From Pseudonocardia sp. MH-G8 (GTDB taxonomy: Bacteria; Actinomycetota; Actinomycetes; Mycobacteriales; Pseudonocardiaceae), in the NCBI RefSeq assembly GCF_002262885.1, contig NZ_NKYF01000007.1:1-64000 (forward strand): a DNA stretch of 64,000 nt. Direction: 5' to 3'. Shown piece after piece: positions 40,504-49,406 of the stretch. The stretch's first letter is position 1. Every line of letters begins with the position of its first letter. The notes below the pieces were generated by a model. The model did no database searches, was not told where the DNA came from, and was given only the letters and a program-made list of their open reading frames with translations. The position numbers and the translations under genes were made by a program.

Positions 40504-41916
40504 ATGTCGATGAGCACCTCCGGCCCGGCCGAGGTGACGGACCCCGCCTTCCGGATCCAGCGGAGGCGCGCGATCCTGAGTGCCTGGGCCGGTTTCGCCG
40601 TCGACTCGTACTCGATCTACATCGCGTCGACGGTGCTCCTGCCCGCACTCATCTACTTCCAGGGCGACATGTCCCCGGAGACCAAGTCGGTGTTCGCCGG
40701 GATGACGCTCGCGGCGACCCTGCTCGGGCGGCCGCTCGGTGGTCTGATCTTCGGGCACTTCGCGGACCGGCTGGGTCGCCGGCGCATCGGGTCCATCACG
40801 ATCTTCGGGTTCGGCGGGATCTCGCTGCTGATCGCCTGCCTCCCCGGTGCCGAACTGATCGGGGCGGTTCCGGCGACGACCCTGCTGCTGGCGCTCCGTT
40901 TCGTGGAGGGGATCTTCCTGGGCGGCGAGTACACGGCGGCCACCCCGATGGCGCTCGAGTACGCGCCGCCGCGCCGCCGCGGTCTGATCGGCGCGCTGAT
41001 CCAGTGCTCCGCCAGCGGCGGGCCGCTGCTCGTGGCGATCGCCATGGTGCTGACCCTGCTCGTGGCACCCAGTGGGGGGCTCGACTCGCCGTACGTGCAG
41101 TGGGGGTGGCGCCTGCCGTTCATCCTCGGCTTCGTCCTGTCCTTCCTGGTGGCCTGGTTCCTGCGCCGCAAGGTCGAGGAGTCGGCGATCCAGAAGGAAG
41201 CGGTCGCCGAGGTCGGCGCGCGGGCGAAGTCGCCGGTGCTGATGATCCTGCGGGGCAAGGCGGGCCGGGCGTTCGTCCAGGCGTGGGTGATCATGATGGG
41301 CGTCTTCTTCGTCGTGAACCTGACCGGCAGCGTGATCCCCCAGTTCCTGCTCGGGAACGAGGGCTACACGCCCGCGGACCTGGCCAACACGCAACTGGTC
41401 ACCTCGGCCGCCATGGTGTCCTACGTCTTCTTCGGATGGCTGAGCGACCACATCGGCCGGAAGCGGGCGTTGTACCTTGCCACGGCGCTCACGGTGGTGG
41501 TGTACCCCGTGGTGATTACCCTGCTCGGCTCGGGCGCGGTGGAGGGGTGGTGGAACCTGACCCTGCTCGCGCTCGCCGCGCACCTCGTCACCGTCGCCCC
41601 GCTCGGCGTGCTGCCCGCTTACATCAACGAGCGGTTCGCGACCACCGTGCGATCGACGGGATGGGGCGTGGCCTACGGTACCGCGGTCATCATCCCGTCG
41701 TTCTTCTCGTACTACATGATCTGGCTCGGTGCTCTCGTACCGTTCGTCTACACCGCGGGCATCCTGGCCGTCTTCGGCGCCGTCCTCATCCTCGTGGCCA
41801 CTGCGAGCGGCCCCGAGACGCGGGGGATCGACCTGCGCACGGCGGGCTCGGACGCGGACCGGGAGGACGGGCCGCCGTCGCTCGGTGCGACGCCGTCCGT
41901 GGCAACGGGCACCTGA
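40504..41916 (+). CDS. MFS transporter, metabolite:H+ symporter (MHS) type
   Basis: The 470-residue protein has 12 hydrophobic helices and MHS signatures: 'GRPLGGLIFGHFADRLGRRRIGSITI' after helix 2 and 'ALRFVEGIFLGGEYTAATPMALEYAPPRRRGLIGALI' around helices 4-5. MHS members import organic acids such as shikimate, alpha-ketoglutarate or aromatic acids with protons. GAAGGAG precedes the ATG. Its place between cupin and cyclase genes suggests uptake of the pathway's substrate or an acidic intermediate. Confidence 0.9.
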   Translation: MSMSTSGPAEVTDPAFRIQRRRAILSAWAGFAVDSYSIYIASTVLLPALIYFQGDMSPETKSVFAGMTLAATLLGRPLGGLIFGHFADRLGRRRIGSITIFGFGGISLLIACLPGAELIGAVPATTLLLALRFVEGIFLGGEYTAATPMALEYAPPRRRGLIGALIQCSASGGPLLVAIAMVLTLLVAPSGGLDSPYVQWGWRLPFILGFVLSFLVAWFLRRKVEESAIQKEAVAEVGARAKSPVLMILRGKAGRAFVQAWVIMMGVFFVVNLTGSVIPQFLLGNEGYTPADLANTQLVTSAAMVSYVFFGWLSDHIGRKRALYLATALTVVVYPVVITLLGSGAVEGWWNLTLLALAAHLVTVAPLGVLPAYINERFATTVRSTGWGVAYGTAVIIPSFFSYYMIWLGALVPFVYTAGILAVFGAVLILVATASGPETRGIDLRTAGSDADREDGPPSLGATPSVATGT

Positions 41917-41938
41917 GATCCGCAGCGAAGGAGCAGAG

Positions 41939-42943
41939 ATGATGTCCGCCGGCCGTAGCGTCGTACCCACCTACGAGGAGCTGACCCGGCGGGTGGACGC
42001 CCCACCGGGGTCGTCGTGGGGGGTGTTCGGCCCGCACGACCAGCTCGGCACGCTCAACTTCCTGACCGAGGAGGGCACCGCGGCCGCGGCCGGGCTGGTG
42101 CGGCGGGGCACGACGTTCAACCTCGACTACCCGCTCAACACGTTCGTGCCCAGCCTGGCCGGCACGCGCCCGCCCACCGAGCACCACATCTTCGCCAACA
42201 ACCCCAACCACCGCGACGACTGGGTCGACTCGTTCTACCTGCAGTCGACGTCCCAGGTGGACGGCCTGCGCCACATCCGCCATCCCCGCCACGGCTTCTA
42301 CGGCGGGGTCGCCGACGACGCGGTCGAGGTGGGCAGGCCCGACCTGGGCATCCAGCTGCTGGCCGAGAAGGCCATCGCCGGACGCGGGGTCCTGCTCGAC
42401 GCCGTGGCCTACCACGAGAGCATCGGCGATCCACTGGAGTTCGCCACGATGACCAGGTTCACACCCGGCGACCTGGACCGCATCGCCGAACACTGCGGCG
42501 TGACGATCCGCCCCGGCGACATCGTGCTCCTCCGCACCGGTTACGCCGAGGCCTGGGTGGAGCTCACCCCCGAGCAGCGTGCCGAGCGGGGCGGCGGCGG
42601 GACGGGCCTCGACCAGTCCGATGACATGCTCGCCTGGCTGTGGGACCGCCGGATCGCCCTGATCGCGTCCGACAACGGTGGCCTGGAGTCCTTCCCGGTG
42701 AACCCGTCGTCGGGCTGGGTCGACCCGGACGAGCCGCCGCCACCGCGCGGCCCGTCGCACAACGGGATGATGCACCGCCCGCTGATCGCCCTGCTCGGCA
42801 TGATCATCGGCGAGCTGTGGAAGCTCGACGAGCTCGCGGCGGACTGCGCCGCCGACGGCATCTACGAGTTCATGGTCACGGCGAAGCCGCTGAACCTGGT
42901 GGGCGGGGTCGGGTCACCGCCCAACGCCATCGCCATCAAATGA
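41939..42943 (+). CDS. Cyclase-family (kynurenine formamidase-fold) hydrolase (copy 2)
   Basis: The 334-residue protein is a close paralog of the one at 31652-32650: 'GSSWGVFGPHDQLGTLNFLT', 'NNPNHRDDWVDSFYLQSTS', 'VDGLRHIRHPRHGFYGGVADD', 'GPSHNGMMHRPLIALLGM', and identical C-termini 'KPLNLVGGVGSPPNA'. The Ser-Thr-Ser-Gln-x-Asp metal-site variant is shared. GGAG five bases before ATG 41939 decides between two adjacent Met codons. The two copies serve different operons, perhaps on related substrates. The stop overlaps the IclR start. Confidence 0.85.
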   Translation: MMSAGRSVVPTYEELTRRVDAPPGSSWGVFGPHDQLGTLNFLTEEGTAAAAGLVRRGTTFNLDYPLNTFVPSLAGTRPPTEHHIFANNPNHRDDWVDSFYLQSTSQVDGLRHIRHPRHGFYGGVADDAVEVGRPDLGIQLLAEKAIAGRGVLLDAVAYHESIGDPLEFATMTRFTPGDLDRIAEHCGVTIRPGDIVLLRTGYAEAWVELTPEQRAERGGGGTGLDQSDDMLAWLWDRRIALIASDNGGLESFPVNPSSGWVDPDEPPPPRGPSHNGMMHRPLIALLGMIIGELWKLDELAADCAADGIYEFMVTAKPLNLVGGVGSPPNAIAIK

Positions 42944-43767
42944 GTGCCGACCGCGTGGGTGCCGACCGCTCGGGCAGCACCGGGGAGATCCAGGCGGTGC
43001 AGCGGGTCGGGCAACTGCTGGCCCTGTTCACCGTCAACCGGCCCCGGCTGACGGTGGCCGAGGCGGCGTCCCTACTCGGGATGAACCGGAGCACCGTCAG
43101 CCGCTACTTCGGCTCATTGGTGCTGGCCGGCGTCCTGGAACGCTCGCGCGAGGAGCACACCGCCTACGAACCCGGGCGGCTCGTGCTGCAACTGGGCGCG
43201 GTGGCGCAGGGTCAGCGCCGGGTTCTCGACCTGGCGCCGAGCCACATGCGCCGCCTCTCCCGCGAGACCGGGTTGACCGTGGTGCTCTCGCTCTGGGGAT
43301 CGGCAGGCCCTGTCGTGTCCTCGGTCAGCGAGATCGGCACGAACCCGATCCTGATCACGGTGCGGGTCGGCACCACGCTCGACATGGACTCGGCGCAGGG
43401 CCACCTGTTCCTGCGCTTCTCCGCCGACCACGACGTGGTCTCGAAGTACTGGGAGAGCCTCGACCCGGTCGAGCGGCGCCGCGTCGAGGCCGAGGTGACC
43501 GCCGCGGGCGAACTCGGCCTGGCCCGCGCGCACGCCCCGATCGGCATGTCCATAATCGCCGCGCCGGTGTTCGACGATCACGACATCGCCGCCACCGTCG
43601 CGGTGGTCGGCACGCTGCCGTTCGACGCCACGACCGCCAGGGAACTGCGCCGCGCGGCGTTCCGGATCACGTCGGACATGGGCGGAGCCGACGTCTGGCG
43701 GGCGCTGATCCCCGCCGACGTCGACGCGGACGCCGACGACGTCACGCACCCCGTGGAGGCGTCGTAG
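42940..43767 (+). CDS. IclR-family transcriptional regulator (copy 2)
   Basis: The 275-residue regulator has a winged helix ('GQLLALFTVNRPRLTVAEAASLLGMNRSTVSRYFGSLVLAGVLE') and an IclR effector domain ('ARAHAPIGMSIIAAPVFDDHDIAATVAVVG'). ATG 42940 overlaps the cyclase stop, so it is made with the aldolase-cupin-transporter-cyclase group. It likely senses a pathway intermediate. Candidate sites are TGTTCGT-AAG-ACGAACA at 38641 and the AACGGT-TGGC-ACCGTT palindrome downstream at 43825. Confidence 0.85.
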   Translation: MSADRVGADRSGSTGEIQAVQRVGQLLALFTVNRPRLTVAEAASLLGMNRSTVSRYFGSLVLAGVLERSREEHTAYEPGRLVLQLGAVAQGQRRVLDLAPSHMRRLSRETGLTVVLSLWGSAGPVVSSVSEIGTNPILITVRVGTTLDMDSAQGHLFLRFSADHDVVSKYWESLDPVERRRVEAEVTAAGELGLARAHAPIGMSIIAAPVFDDHDIAATVAVVGTLPFDATTARELRRAAFRITSDMGGADVWRALIPADVDADADDVTHPVEAS

Positions 43768-43822
43768 TGGCAGGTCGGTGGTCCGGACGGCCCACCAGCG
43801 GGCGGTCGCTGTTGCCTTCTGG

Positions 43823-43847
43823 TCAACGGTTGGCACCGTTCTCGTCG
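43823..43847. promoter_or_regulatory. Operator-like element upstream of the CoA-transferase gene
   Basis: A 25-base element contains the perfect palindrome AACGGT-TGGC-ACCGTT (43825-43840) followed by CTCGTCG. Twenty-two of 25 positions recur at 54621-54645, upstream of the amidohydrolase operon. It lies about 155 bases before the CoA-transferase start. Shared control of the two transcription units is the simplest reading. Confidence 0.55.
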
Positions 43848-44002
43848 TCTTCGCGACGGCCGCCGCACCGTATGCTTCGGTGAGATCGCTGGCCGGGTCG
43901 CATTCGTGTGAACATCGCTTCCGCGGCGTCCGGCCAGTGCGCGCACCAGCTCTTTTCTGGGCACTGCCGATTCGGCCGGTCAGCGTTGACGGAGGCTTGC
44001 AA

Positions 44003-46351
44003 TTGTCGCGGAACGTGCAAACAGGGATTTCCACGAAAAGCTCGGTGCGACCACTCGAGGGCATCCGGGTCGTCGACTTCGGTCATCACGTGGCCGGGCC
44101 GCTCGTGGCCGTGATGCTCGCGGACCAGGGCGCCGACGTCATCCACGTCGACCGGCCCGGCGCGCCGGGGTCGGACGAGCCTGCCGACGCCTTCTACAAC
44201 CGCGGCAAGCGGCGTATCACGCTCGACCTGGCCGATCCGGCCGACCTCGACGTCGCCCGCCGCCTCGCGGTCCGGGCCGACGTGCTGGTCGAGAACTTCC
44301 GCCCGGGCGTGATGGACCGGTTCGGACTGGGCTGGGAGCACCTCCGGGAGGCCGCGCCACGGCTCGTGTACCTCTCGCTGCCGGGCTTCGCACCCGAGGA
44401 CCCGCGGGCCGGCCTGCCCGCGTGGGAGGGCCTGGTCGATGCGGCCACCGGCAACTGCCACGTCCGCGTCGGTGAGGCCCCGGACGGTTGGGACGACAGC
44501 GTCCCGACCTACAGCAGCGTCCCGGTCGCGTCCGACTTCGCCGCGTTCCTGGGCGCGGTCGGGGTGGTCGGCGCGCTGACCGAGCGCCACCGCTCGGGCC
44601 TGGGACAGCGGGTCTCCGTCCCGCTGTTCGACGCGATGTTCGAGGCGATCGGCGCAGCAGGCGCGTACGTGACGGAACGCGGGCTCTCCCCGCAACTCCC
44701 TCTCGCACAGCACGGGAGCGGCACCTACGCCTGTGCCGACGGCCGCTACGTGCAGTTCAACCCGATCGGCGCGACCCCCCGGTTCCTCACCTGGTTCCTG
44801 CAGGAAGCCGGACGGCCGGAGTGGACAGCGGCCGGCGAGGAGAACGGCGAGGAGAACGGCGTCGTGCTCCGCAAGCGGCTGACCGAGCTCTTCGCCACCC
44901 GCACCGCGTCGGAGTGGGAAGAGCTCGGGCGTTCGGCCGGAGTGCCCCTCGCCCGGATCCGGACCAGCGAGGAATGGCTCGCCACGCCGCACGCGCGCGC
45001 ATCCGGGATGATCACCCGGCTCGACGATCCCCGCCTCGGCCCGACGTGGATGGCGGGAGTGCCCCTGCACGCCGGTGACGACCAGGACGAGAACGGCCTG
45101 GACCATCCGCTGCGGCCACGCCATCTCCCGGACGCCGACCGCGCCGACGTCCTGCGCGAACTCAGGGAGGAGGCCGCGGGTGGAGCACCCGCGACCGTGG
45201 CGGGACGACGGGACCTCCCGATGAGCGGCCTGCGGGTCCTCGATCTCACCCAGATCCTCGCCGGGCCGACCTCGGGGCGGCTACTGGGCGAGCTCGGCGC
45301 CGAGGTCATCAAGATCAACGCTCCCCAGCGGCGCATCGCCGCACACGGCGTCGTCAACCGGGGCAAGCAGACGATCCTGCTCGACGTGGAGAACCCGGCA
45401 GGTCAAGCGGTCTTCTGGAAGCTCGTCGAGGACGCCGATGTCATCGTGCAGAACTTTCCGCCCGGCACCGCCGAGCGCTACGGCATCGGGTACGAGAACG
45501 TGCGCGCCCGCAAGCCCGACATCGTGCACGTCTCGGTCAGTTCCTACGGCGGGATCGGCCCGTGGACCCACGGGCGGGGCTACGAGACCCAGGGCCAGGC
45601 CGTCACCGGGATCATGGCTCGCGCGGGTGGGCCGGGCGGGCGGCCCGCGGTGCTCGGTCCCTACAACCTGCTGGACTACGGCACCGGGGTCCTCACGGTG
45701 TTCGCCGCCGCGCTGGGGATCTACCACCATGCGGTGACGGGCCGCGGGCTGCGGTTGCGCACCTCGCTGGCGCAGACCGGGACCTATCACCAGGCGGCCC
45801 ACCTGCTCGACCACGAGGACGCCGTGCACGGGACCGAACCCGCCGGGCCCGGCGCGCTGGGCGAGGGCCCACTGATGCGGTTCTACCGGGCGAGCGACGG
45901 GTGGTTCTTCCTCGGCGCCGGCGAGGACGACCTCGACCGCGTCACGCAGGTCGCCGGCCTCGGCGGCCCGCACCGCGGATCGCTCGAGGACGTCGAGGCG
46001 CAGCTCGAGGCGTCGTTCGCGCAGCGGCAGGCGGGCGTGTGGGTCGAGTCCTTGCGCGGCGCAGGCGTGGGCGCGCACGAGGTCGTCGGCCTCGCCGCCC
46101 TCATGGAGGACGCGCTGGTGCGTGGCCGGCAGCTGAGCGTCACACAGGCCTCCGAGGAGGTCGGCGAGGTGACGATGCCGGGCCTCGCGATCGCCATGAC
46201 CGCCACCCCGCCGCGGATCGGTGCCCCCGTGCGCCAGCCCGGTGCCGATGCCGTCCGGGTGCTCGAGACGGCGGGCCTCGGCAGCGCCGTGGAGTCCCTG
46301 GAGCGCCGCTGGGCGGTCCAGACCGCCGGCCTGCCCGGTGGATGGGAGTGA
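44003..46351 (+). CDS. Fused double class III CoA-transferase (CaiB/BaiF family)
   Basis: The 782-residue protein contains two complete CaiB/BaiF units in tandem (about 15-400 and 415-775). Both start 'G-RV-D---ILAGP' or similar and carry 'GAEVIKI'/'GADVIHV' and 'NFRPG'/'NFPPG' motifs. Type III enzymes move CoA between carboxylic acids through an active-site Asp. The positions aligning with that Asp are Glu in both halves ('PAWEGLVDAATG', 'GRGYETQGQAVTG'), so mechanism or activity may differ. TTG 44003 is taken as start because GGAGG lies seven bases upstream. It is followed by the peptide-type ABC genes after 190 bases. Confidence 0.85.
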   Translation: MSRNVQTGISTKSSVRPLEGIRVVDFGHHVAGPLVAVMLADQGADVIHVDRPGAPGSDEPADAFYNRGKRRITLDLADPADLDVARRLAVRADVLVENFRPGVMDRFGLGWEHLREAAPRLVYLSLPGFAPEDPRAGLPAWEGLVDAATGNCHVRVGEAPDGWDDSVPTYSSVPVASDFAAFLGAVGVVGALTERHRSGLGQRVSVPLFDAMFEAIGAAGAYVTERGLSPQLPLAQHGSGTYACADGRYVQFNPIGATPRFLTWFLQEAGRPEWTAAGEENGEENGVVLRKRLTELFATRTASEWEELGRSAGVPLARIRTSEEWLATPHARASGMITRLDDPRLGPTWMAGVPLHAGDDQDENGLDHPLRPRHLPDADRADVLRELREEAAGGAPATVAGRRDLPMSGLRVLDLTQILAGPTSGRLLGELGAEVIKINAPQRRIAAHGVVNRGKQTILLDVENPAGQAVFWKLVEDADVIVQNFPPGTAERYGIGYENVRARKPDIVHVSVSSYGGIGPWTHGRGYETQGQAVTGIMARAGGPGGRPAVLGPYNLLDYGTGVLTVFAAALGIYHHAVTGRGLRLRTSLAQTGTYHQAAHLLDHEDAVHGTEPAGPGALGEGPLMRFYRASDGWFFLGAGEDDLDRVTQVAGLGGPHRGSLEDVEAQLEASFAQRQAGVWVESLRGAGVGAHEVVGLAALMEDALVRGRQLSVTQASEEVGEVTMPGLAIAMTATPPRIGAPVRQPGADAVRVLETAGLGSAVESLERRWAVQTAGLPGGWE

Positions 46352-46543
46352 CCGCCGGCGTGCGCGCAGCCGGGTCCGTGCAGGTGGGTGGCCCGGTCAC
46401 GCGGTGGGGGAGGTCGTGCTGAGGAACGGGTGACGGTCGCCGATCCGGCCGACGCCAGGAACCGTTCCGTGCCGCCATCCATGGCGGAGGTCCGGGCACG
46501 ACCAGTCGTACGACGTTGTCGACGTAGTGGAGTGGCGTAAACG

Positions 46544-47491
46544 ATGAAAGTCTCGTCGATCCTCTCTCGCCTCCTCGGGGGGCTGATCGTGTTGTGGCTG
46601 GTGTCGGTGCTGACCTTCGGCCTGATCCAGCTCGTACCCGGCGACCCGGCCGAGATCGCCGCGGGCGACTCCGCGACGCCGGAGACCGTCGCGGCCATCC
46701 GCCAGCAGCTGGGACTCGACCGGCCGATCATCGAGCAGTACACGACCTGGTTCGGCAACGTGCTGCAGGGCGACATGGGGAGCTCCCTGTTCACCGGTGA
46801 GCCGGTGACGGAAGCGATCCTGCGCTCCGCGCCGGCCACGCTGTCGATCACGTTGCTCGCACTGGTCATCGCCGTCGGCCTCGGCGTGCCGGCCGGCATC
46901 GTGGCGGGTCTGCGACAGGGCAGCTGGTTGGACCGGGCGGTGTCGACGCTCGCGACCGTGGGCATCGCGATGCCGGGCTTCTGGGTCGGGATGCTGCTCA
47001 TCCTGATGTTCGCCCTGGTGAACCCGTGGCTGCCGGCCACGGGCTACGAGCCTCTTTCCGAGGGCGTCGACCTCTGGTTGCAACACGCGATCATCCCGGC
47101 CACCGCACTCGGACTGGCGACCGGTGCCGAGCTCGCCCGCCACGCCCGCGGCTGCGTGGCCGACGTCCTGTCCCGGCCCTACATCCGCACGGCCCGGGCA
47201 CGCGGTTCCGGCTCGTTCTGGCTGGTCCGCCACCACATCCTGCGCAACGCGGCGATCCCCGTCGTGACGGTCCTCGGGCTCCAGGCCGGTCGCCTGCTCG
47301 GCGGGGCGATCATCATCGAGCTCGTGTGCGGCATCCAGGGCCTCGGCACTCTCACGATCAATTCGATCCTCCAGCGCGACTTCCCGGTCCTGCAGGGCTA
47401 TGTCCTGTTCGCCGCCGCCATCGTCGTCGCCGTCAACCTGCTCGTCGACGGGCTGTACGGGTGGCTGAACCCGAAGGTGCGTACCGCATGA
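46544..47491 (+). CDS. Peptide/nickel-type ABC transporter permease (DppB-like)
   Basis: The 315-residue membrane protein has the DppB N-terminus 'LLGGLIVLWLVSVLTFGLIQLVPGDPAE' and the EAA-type loop 'RTARARGSGSFWLVRHHILRNAAIPVVTVLGL'. It forms half of the channel of an oligopeptide/nickel/opine-class importer. Its stop overlaps the next start (ATGA). A small perfect palindrome GGAACCGTTCC lies 76 bases upstream, at 46458-46468. Confidence 0.9.
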   Translation: MKVSSILSRLLGGLIVLWLVSVLTFGLIQLVPGDPAEIAAGDSATPETVAAIRQQLGLDRPIIEQYTTWFGNVLQGDMGSSLFTGEPVTEAILRSAPATLSITLLALVIAVGLGVPAGIVAGLRQGSWLDRAVSTLATVGIAMPGFWVGMLLILMFALVNPWLPATGYEPLSEGVDLWLQHAIIPATALGLATGAELARHARGCVADVLSRPYIRTARARGSGSFWLVRHHILRNAAIPVVTVLGLQAGRLLGGAIIIELVCGIQGLGTLTINSILQRDFPVLQGYVLFAAAIVVAVNLLVDGLYGWLNPKVRTA

Positions 47492-48384
47492 CCGCAGAGA
47501 TGACACCCGGGCGGGTCGTGGACCCGCCGGCCGTCCCGGCAGATCCGGGACGGTGGGCCCGCGCGATCCGCACACTCCTGCGAAGGCCCTCCAGCCTCGT
47601 GGCGCTGTCCTTCGTCCTCCTGCTGGTCGTGCTCGCGGCGCTGGCGCCGTGGATCTCGCCCCAGGACCCGAACGAGCAGAACCTGTCGGCCGCGTTCGCG
47701 CCCTACTCCGCGGAGCACCTGCTCGGTGGCGACGAGCTGGGCCGCGACGTCGCGAGCCGGCTGCTGCACGCGATCCGGCTCGCGCTGCTCGCCCCCCTGA
47801 TCTCGGTCGGCGTGGCGCTCGTACTCGGGGTGCCGAGCGGGCTGTGGGCCGGTCTGCGCCGCGGCGTCGCCGACACGGTGCTGAGCCGGATCGCCGACAC
47901 GCTGCTGAGCCTGCCCGGCATGGCGTTCGCGCTCGCGATCGTGGCGGTCGTCGGGCCCGGGCTGGTGAACGTGATGGTCGCGCTCGGCGTCGTGTTCACC
48001 CCGAGCCTGTTCCGGGTCGTCCGGAGCGCGGCGATGTCCGTGGCGGAGGAGCCCTACATCGACTCGGCACGGGCGATCGGCTCCTCGACGAACCGGATCC
48101 TCTGGGTCCACATCCTGCCCAACGTGGCGGCTCCGCTGCTGGTGCAGGCCACGATCCTGATGGGGCTCGCGCTGCTGGCCGAGGCCGGCCTGAGCTTCCT
48201 CGGCCTCGGCGTCCAGCCGCCCGACTCCAGCTGGGGCTCGATGCTGCGCACGGCCTACGACAACCAGTTCAGGGCGCCGCTGGCGGTCCTGCCACCCGGC
48301 ATCGCCGTGGTCCTCACGGTGCTCGCGTTCAACACCCTCGGCGACACGATCCGCGACGTCATGTCCGCGAGGTGGCGTCGATGA
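47488..48384 (+). CDS. Peptide/nickel-type ABC transporter permease (DppC-like)
   Basis: The 298-residue protein has the DppC signature 'LLGGDELGRDVASRLLHAIRLAL' and the EAA loop 'DSARAIGSSTNRILWVHILPNVAAPLLVQATI', with six helices and a cytosolic N-terminal extension. It pairs with the DppB-like permease. Overlaps at both ends show tight coupling within the five-gene transporter operon. Confidence 0.9.
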   Translation: MTAEMTPGRVVDPPAVPADPGRWARAIRTLLRRPSSLVALSFVLLLVVLAALAPWISPQDPNEQNLSAAFAPYSAEHLLGGDELGRDVASRLLHAIRLALLAPLISVGVALVLGVPSGLWAGLRRGVADTVLSRIADTLLSLPGMAFALAIVAVVGPGLVNVMVALGVVFTPSLFRVVRSAAMSVAEEPYIDSARAIGSSTNRILWVHILPNVAAPLLVQATILMGLALLAEAGLSFLGLGVQPPDSSWGSMLRTAYDNQFRAPLAVLPPGIAVVLTVLAFNTLGDTIRDVMSARWRR

Positions 48385-49406
48385 GCCCCGAGGTGACACG
48401 CGGGGCGGGTGACCCGCTGCTGGCGGTGGACGGGCTGACGATCGACCTCACCGGGCACGGGGGCCAGCAGGGCCTGGTGCAGGACGTGACGTTCGCGGTC
48501 CACGGCGGCGAGTCCGTGGCGCTCATCGGTGAGTCCGGGTGCGGCAAGACGATGACGGCGATGGCCGTGCTCGGCCTGCTCCCCGGCGGGTTCACGGTGA
48601 CGGGCGGGAGCATCCGCTTCCAGGGCCGGGACCTGCTCGCCTGCAGCGAGCGCGAGATGCGCTCGGTGCGCGGCCGGTCGATCGGCGCGATCTTCCAGGA
48701 GCCGATGAGCAGCCTGAACCCGACGATGCGGGTGGGCGACCAGATCGCGGAGGTCCGGCGGCTGCATTTCCGGGAGAACCGGAAGGTGGCCCTGCGGCGG
48801 GCGCGTGAGCTGCTCGACCGGGTCGGCATCCCCGACGCCGAGAAGCGGCTGGCGTCCTACCCGCACGAGCTCAGCGGCGGGATGCAGCAGCGGGTGATGA
48901 TCGCCTCGGCGATCGCGTGCGACCCGGAGCTGGTGCTGGCCGACGAGCCGACGACCGCGCTCGACGTCACGATCCAGGCCGAGATCCTCGAGCTCCTGCG
49001 GGACCTGCGGCGGGAGCAGGGGATCGCCGTCCTGCTCGTCACGCACGACCTCGGCGTCGTCGCCGACTTCTGCGACCGCGTGGTGGCGATGTACGCCGGG
49101 TCCGTCGTCGAGCGTTCCGACGTCGAGCGGCTCTTCGGGGAGCCCGCTCACCCCTACACCAGGGCGCTCCTCGACGCCGTCCCGCACACCGGGCGGCCGC
49201 GCACCGTCCTCCCGGTCATCCAGGGCCGGGTCCCGGCGGCCGGCCAGTTCCCCACGGGGTGCCGGTTCGAGCCGCGGTGCGCACACGGCGGGCACGACCG
49301 GTGCTCCGTCCCGCAGCACGAGGCCTCCCTCCAGGACGGCCGGTACACCCGGTGCGCCCGCATCGCCGACGGAGACCTCGTTCTTCCCGAAGGGAGGGCC
49401 CGATGA
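48381..49406 (+). CDS. Peptide-type ABC transporter ATP-binding protein (DppD-like)
   Basis: The 341-residue ATPase has Walker A 'ALIGESGCGKTMTAMA', 'IFQEPMSSLNPTMRVGDQI', signature 'ELSGGMQQRVMIASAIA', Walker B 'LVLADEPTTALDVT', and a C-terminal oligopeptide-transporter extension with four Cys ('PTGCRFEPRCAHG...RCSVPQH...RCA') that binds an iron-sulfur cluster in DppD relatives. It energises import together with the next ATPase. Confidence 0.9.
   Translation: MSPEVTRGAGDPLLAVDGLTIDLTGHGGQQGLVQDVTFAVHGGESVALIGESGCGKTMTAMAVLGLLPGGFTVTGGSIRFQGRDLLACSEREMRSVRGRSIGAIFQEPMSSLNPTMRVGDQIAEVRRLHFRENRKVALRRARELLDRVGIPDAEKRLASYPHELSGGMQQRVMIASAIACDPELVLADEPTTALDVTIQAEILELLRDLRREQGIAVLLVTHDLGVVADFCDRVVAMYAGSVVERSDVERLFGEPAHPYTRALLDAVPHTGRPRTVLPVIQGRVPAAGQFPTGCRFEPRCAHGGHDRCSVPQHEASLQDGRYTRCARIADGDLVLPEGRAR

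Noticed and set aside
43778..44002. N-terminal 75-residue extension of the CoA-transferase
   Set aside because: It is not conserved-looking, contains the operator-like palindrome, and a GGAGG-led TTG start at 44003 fits better.
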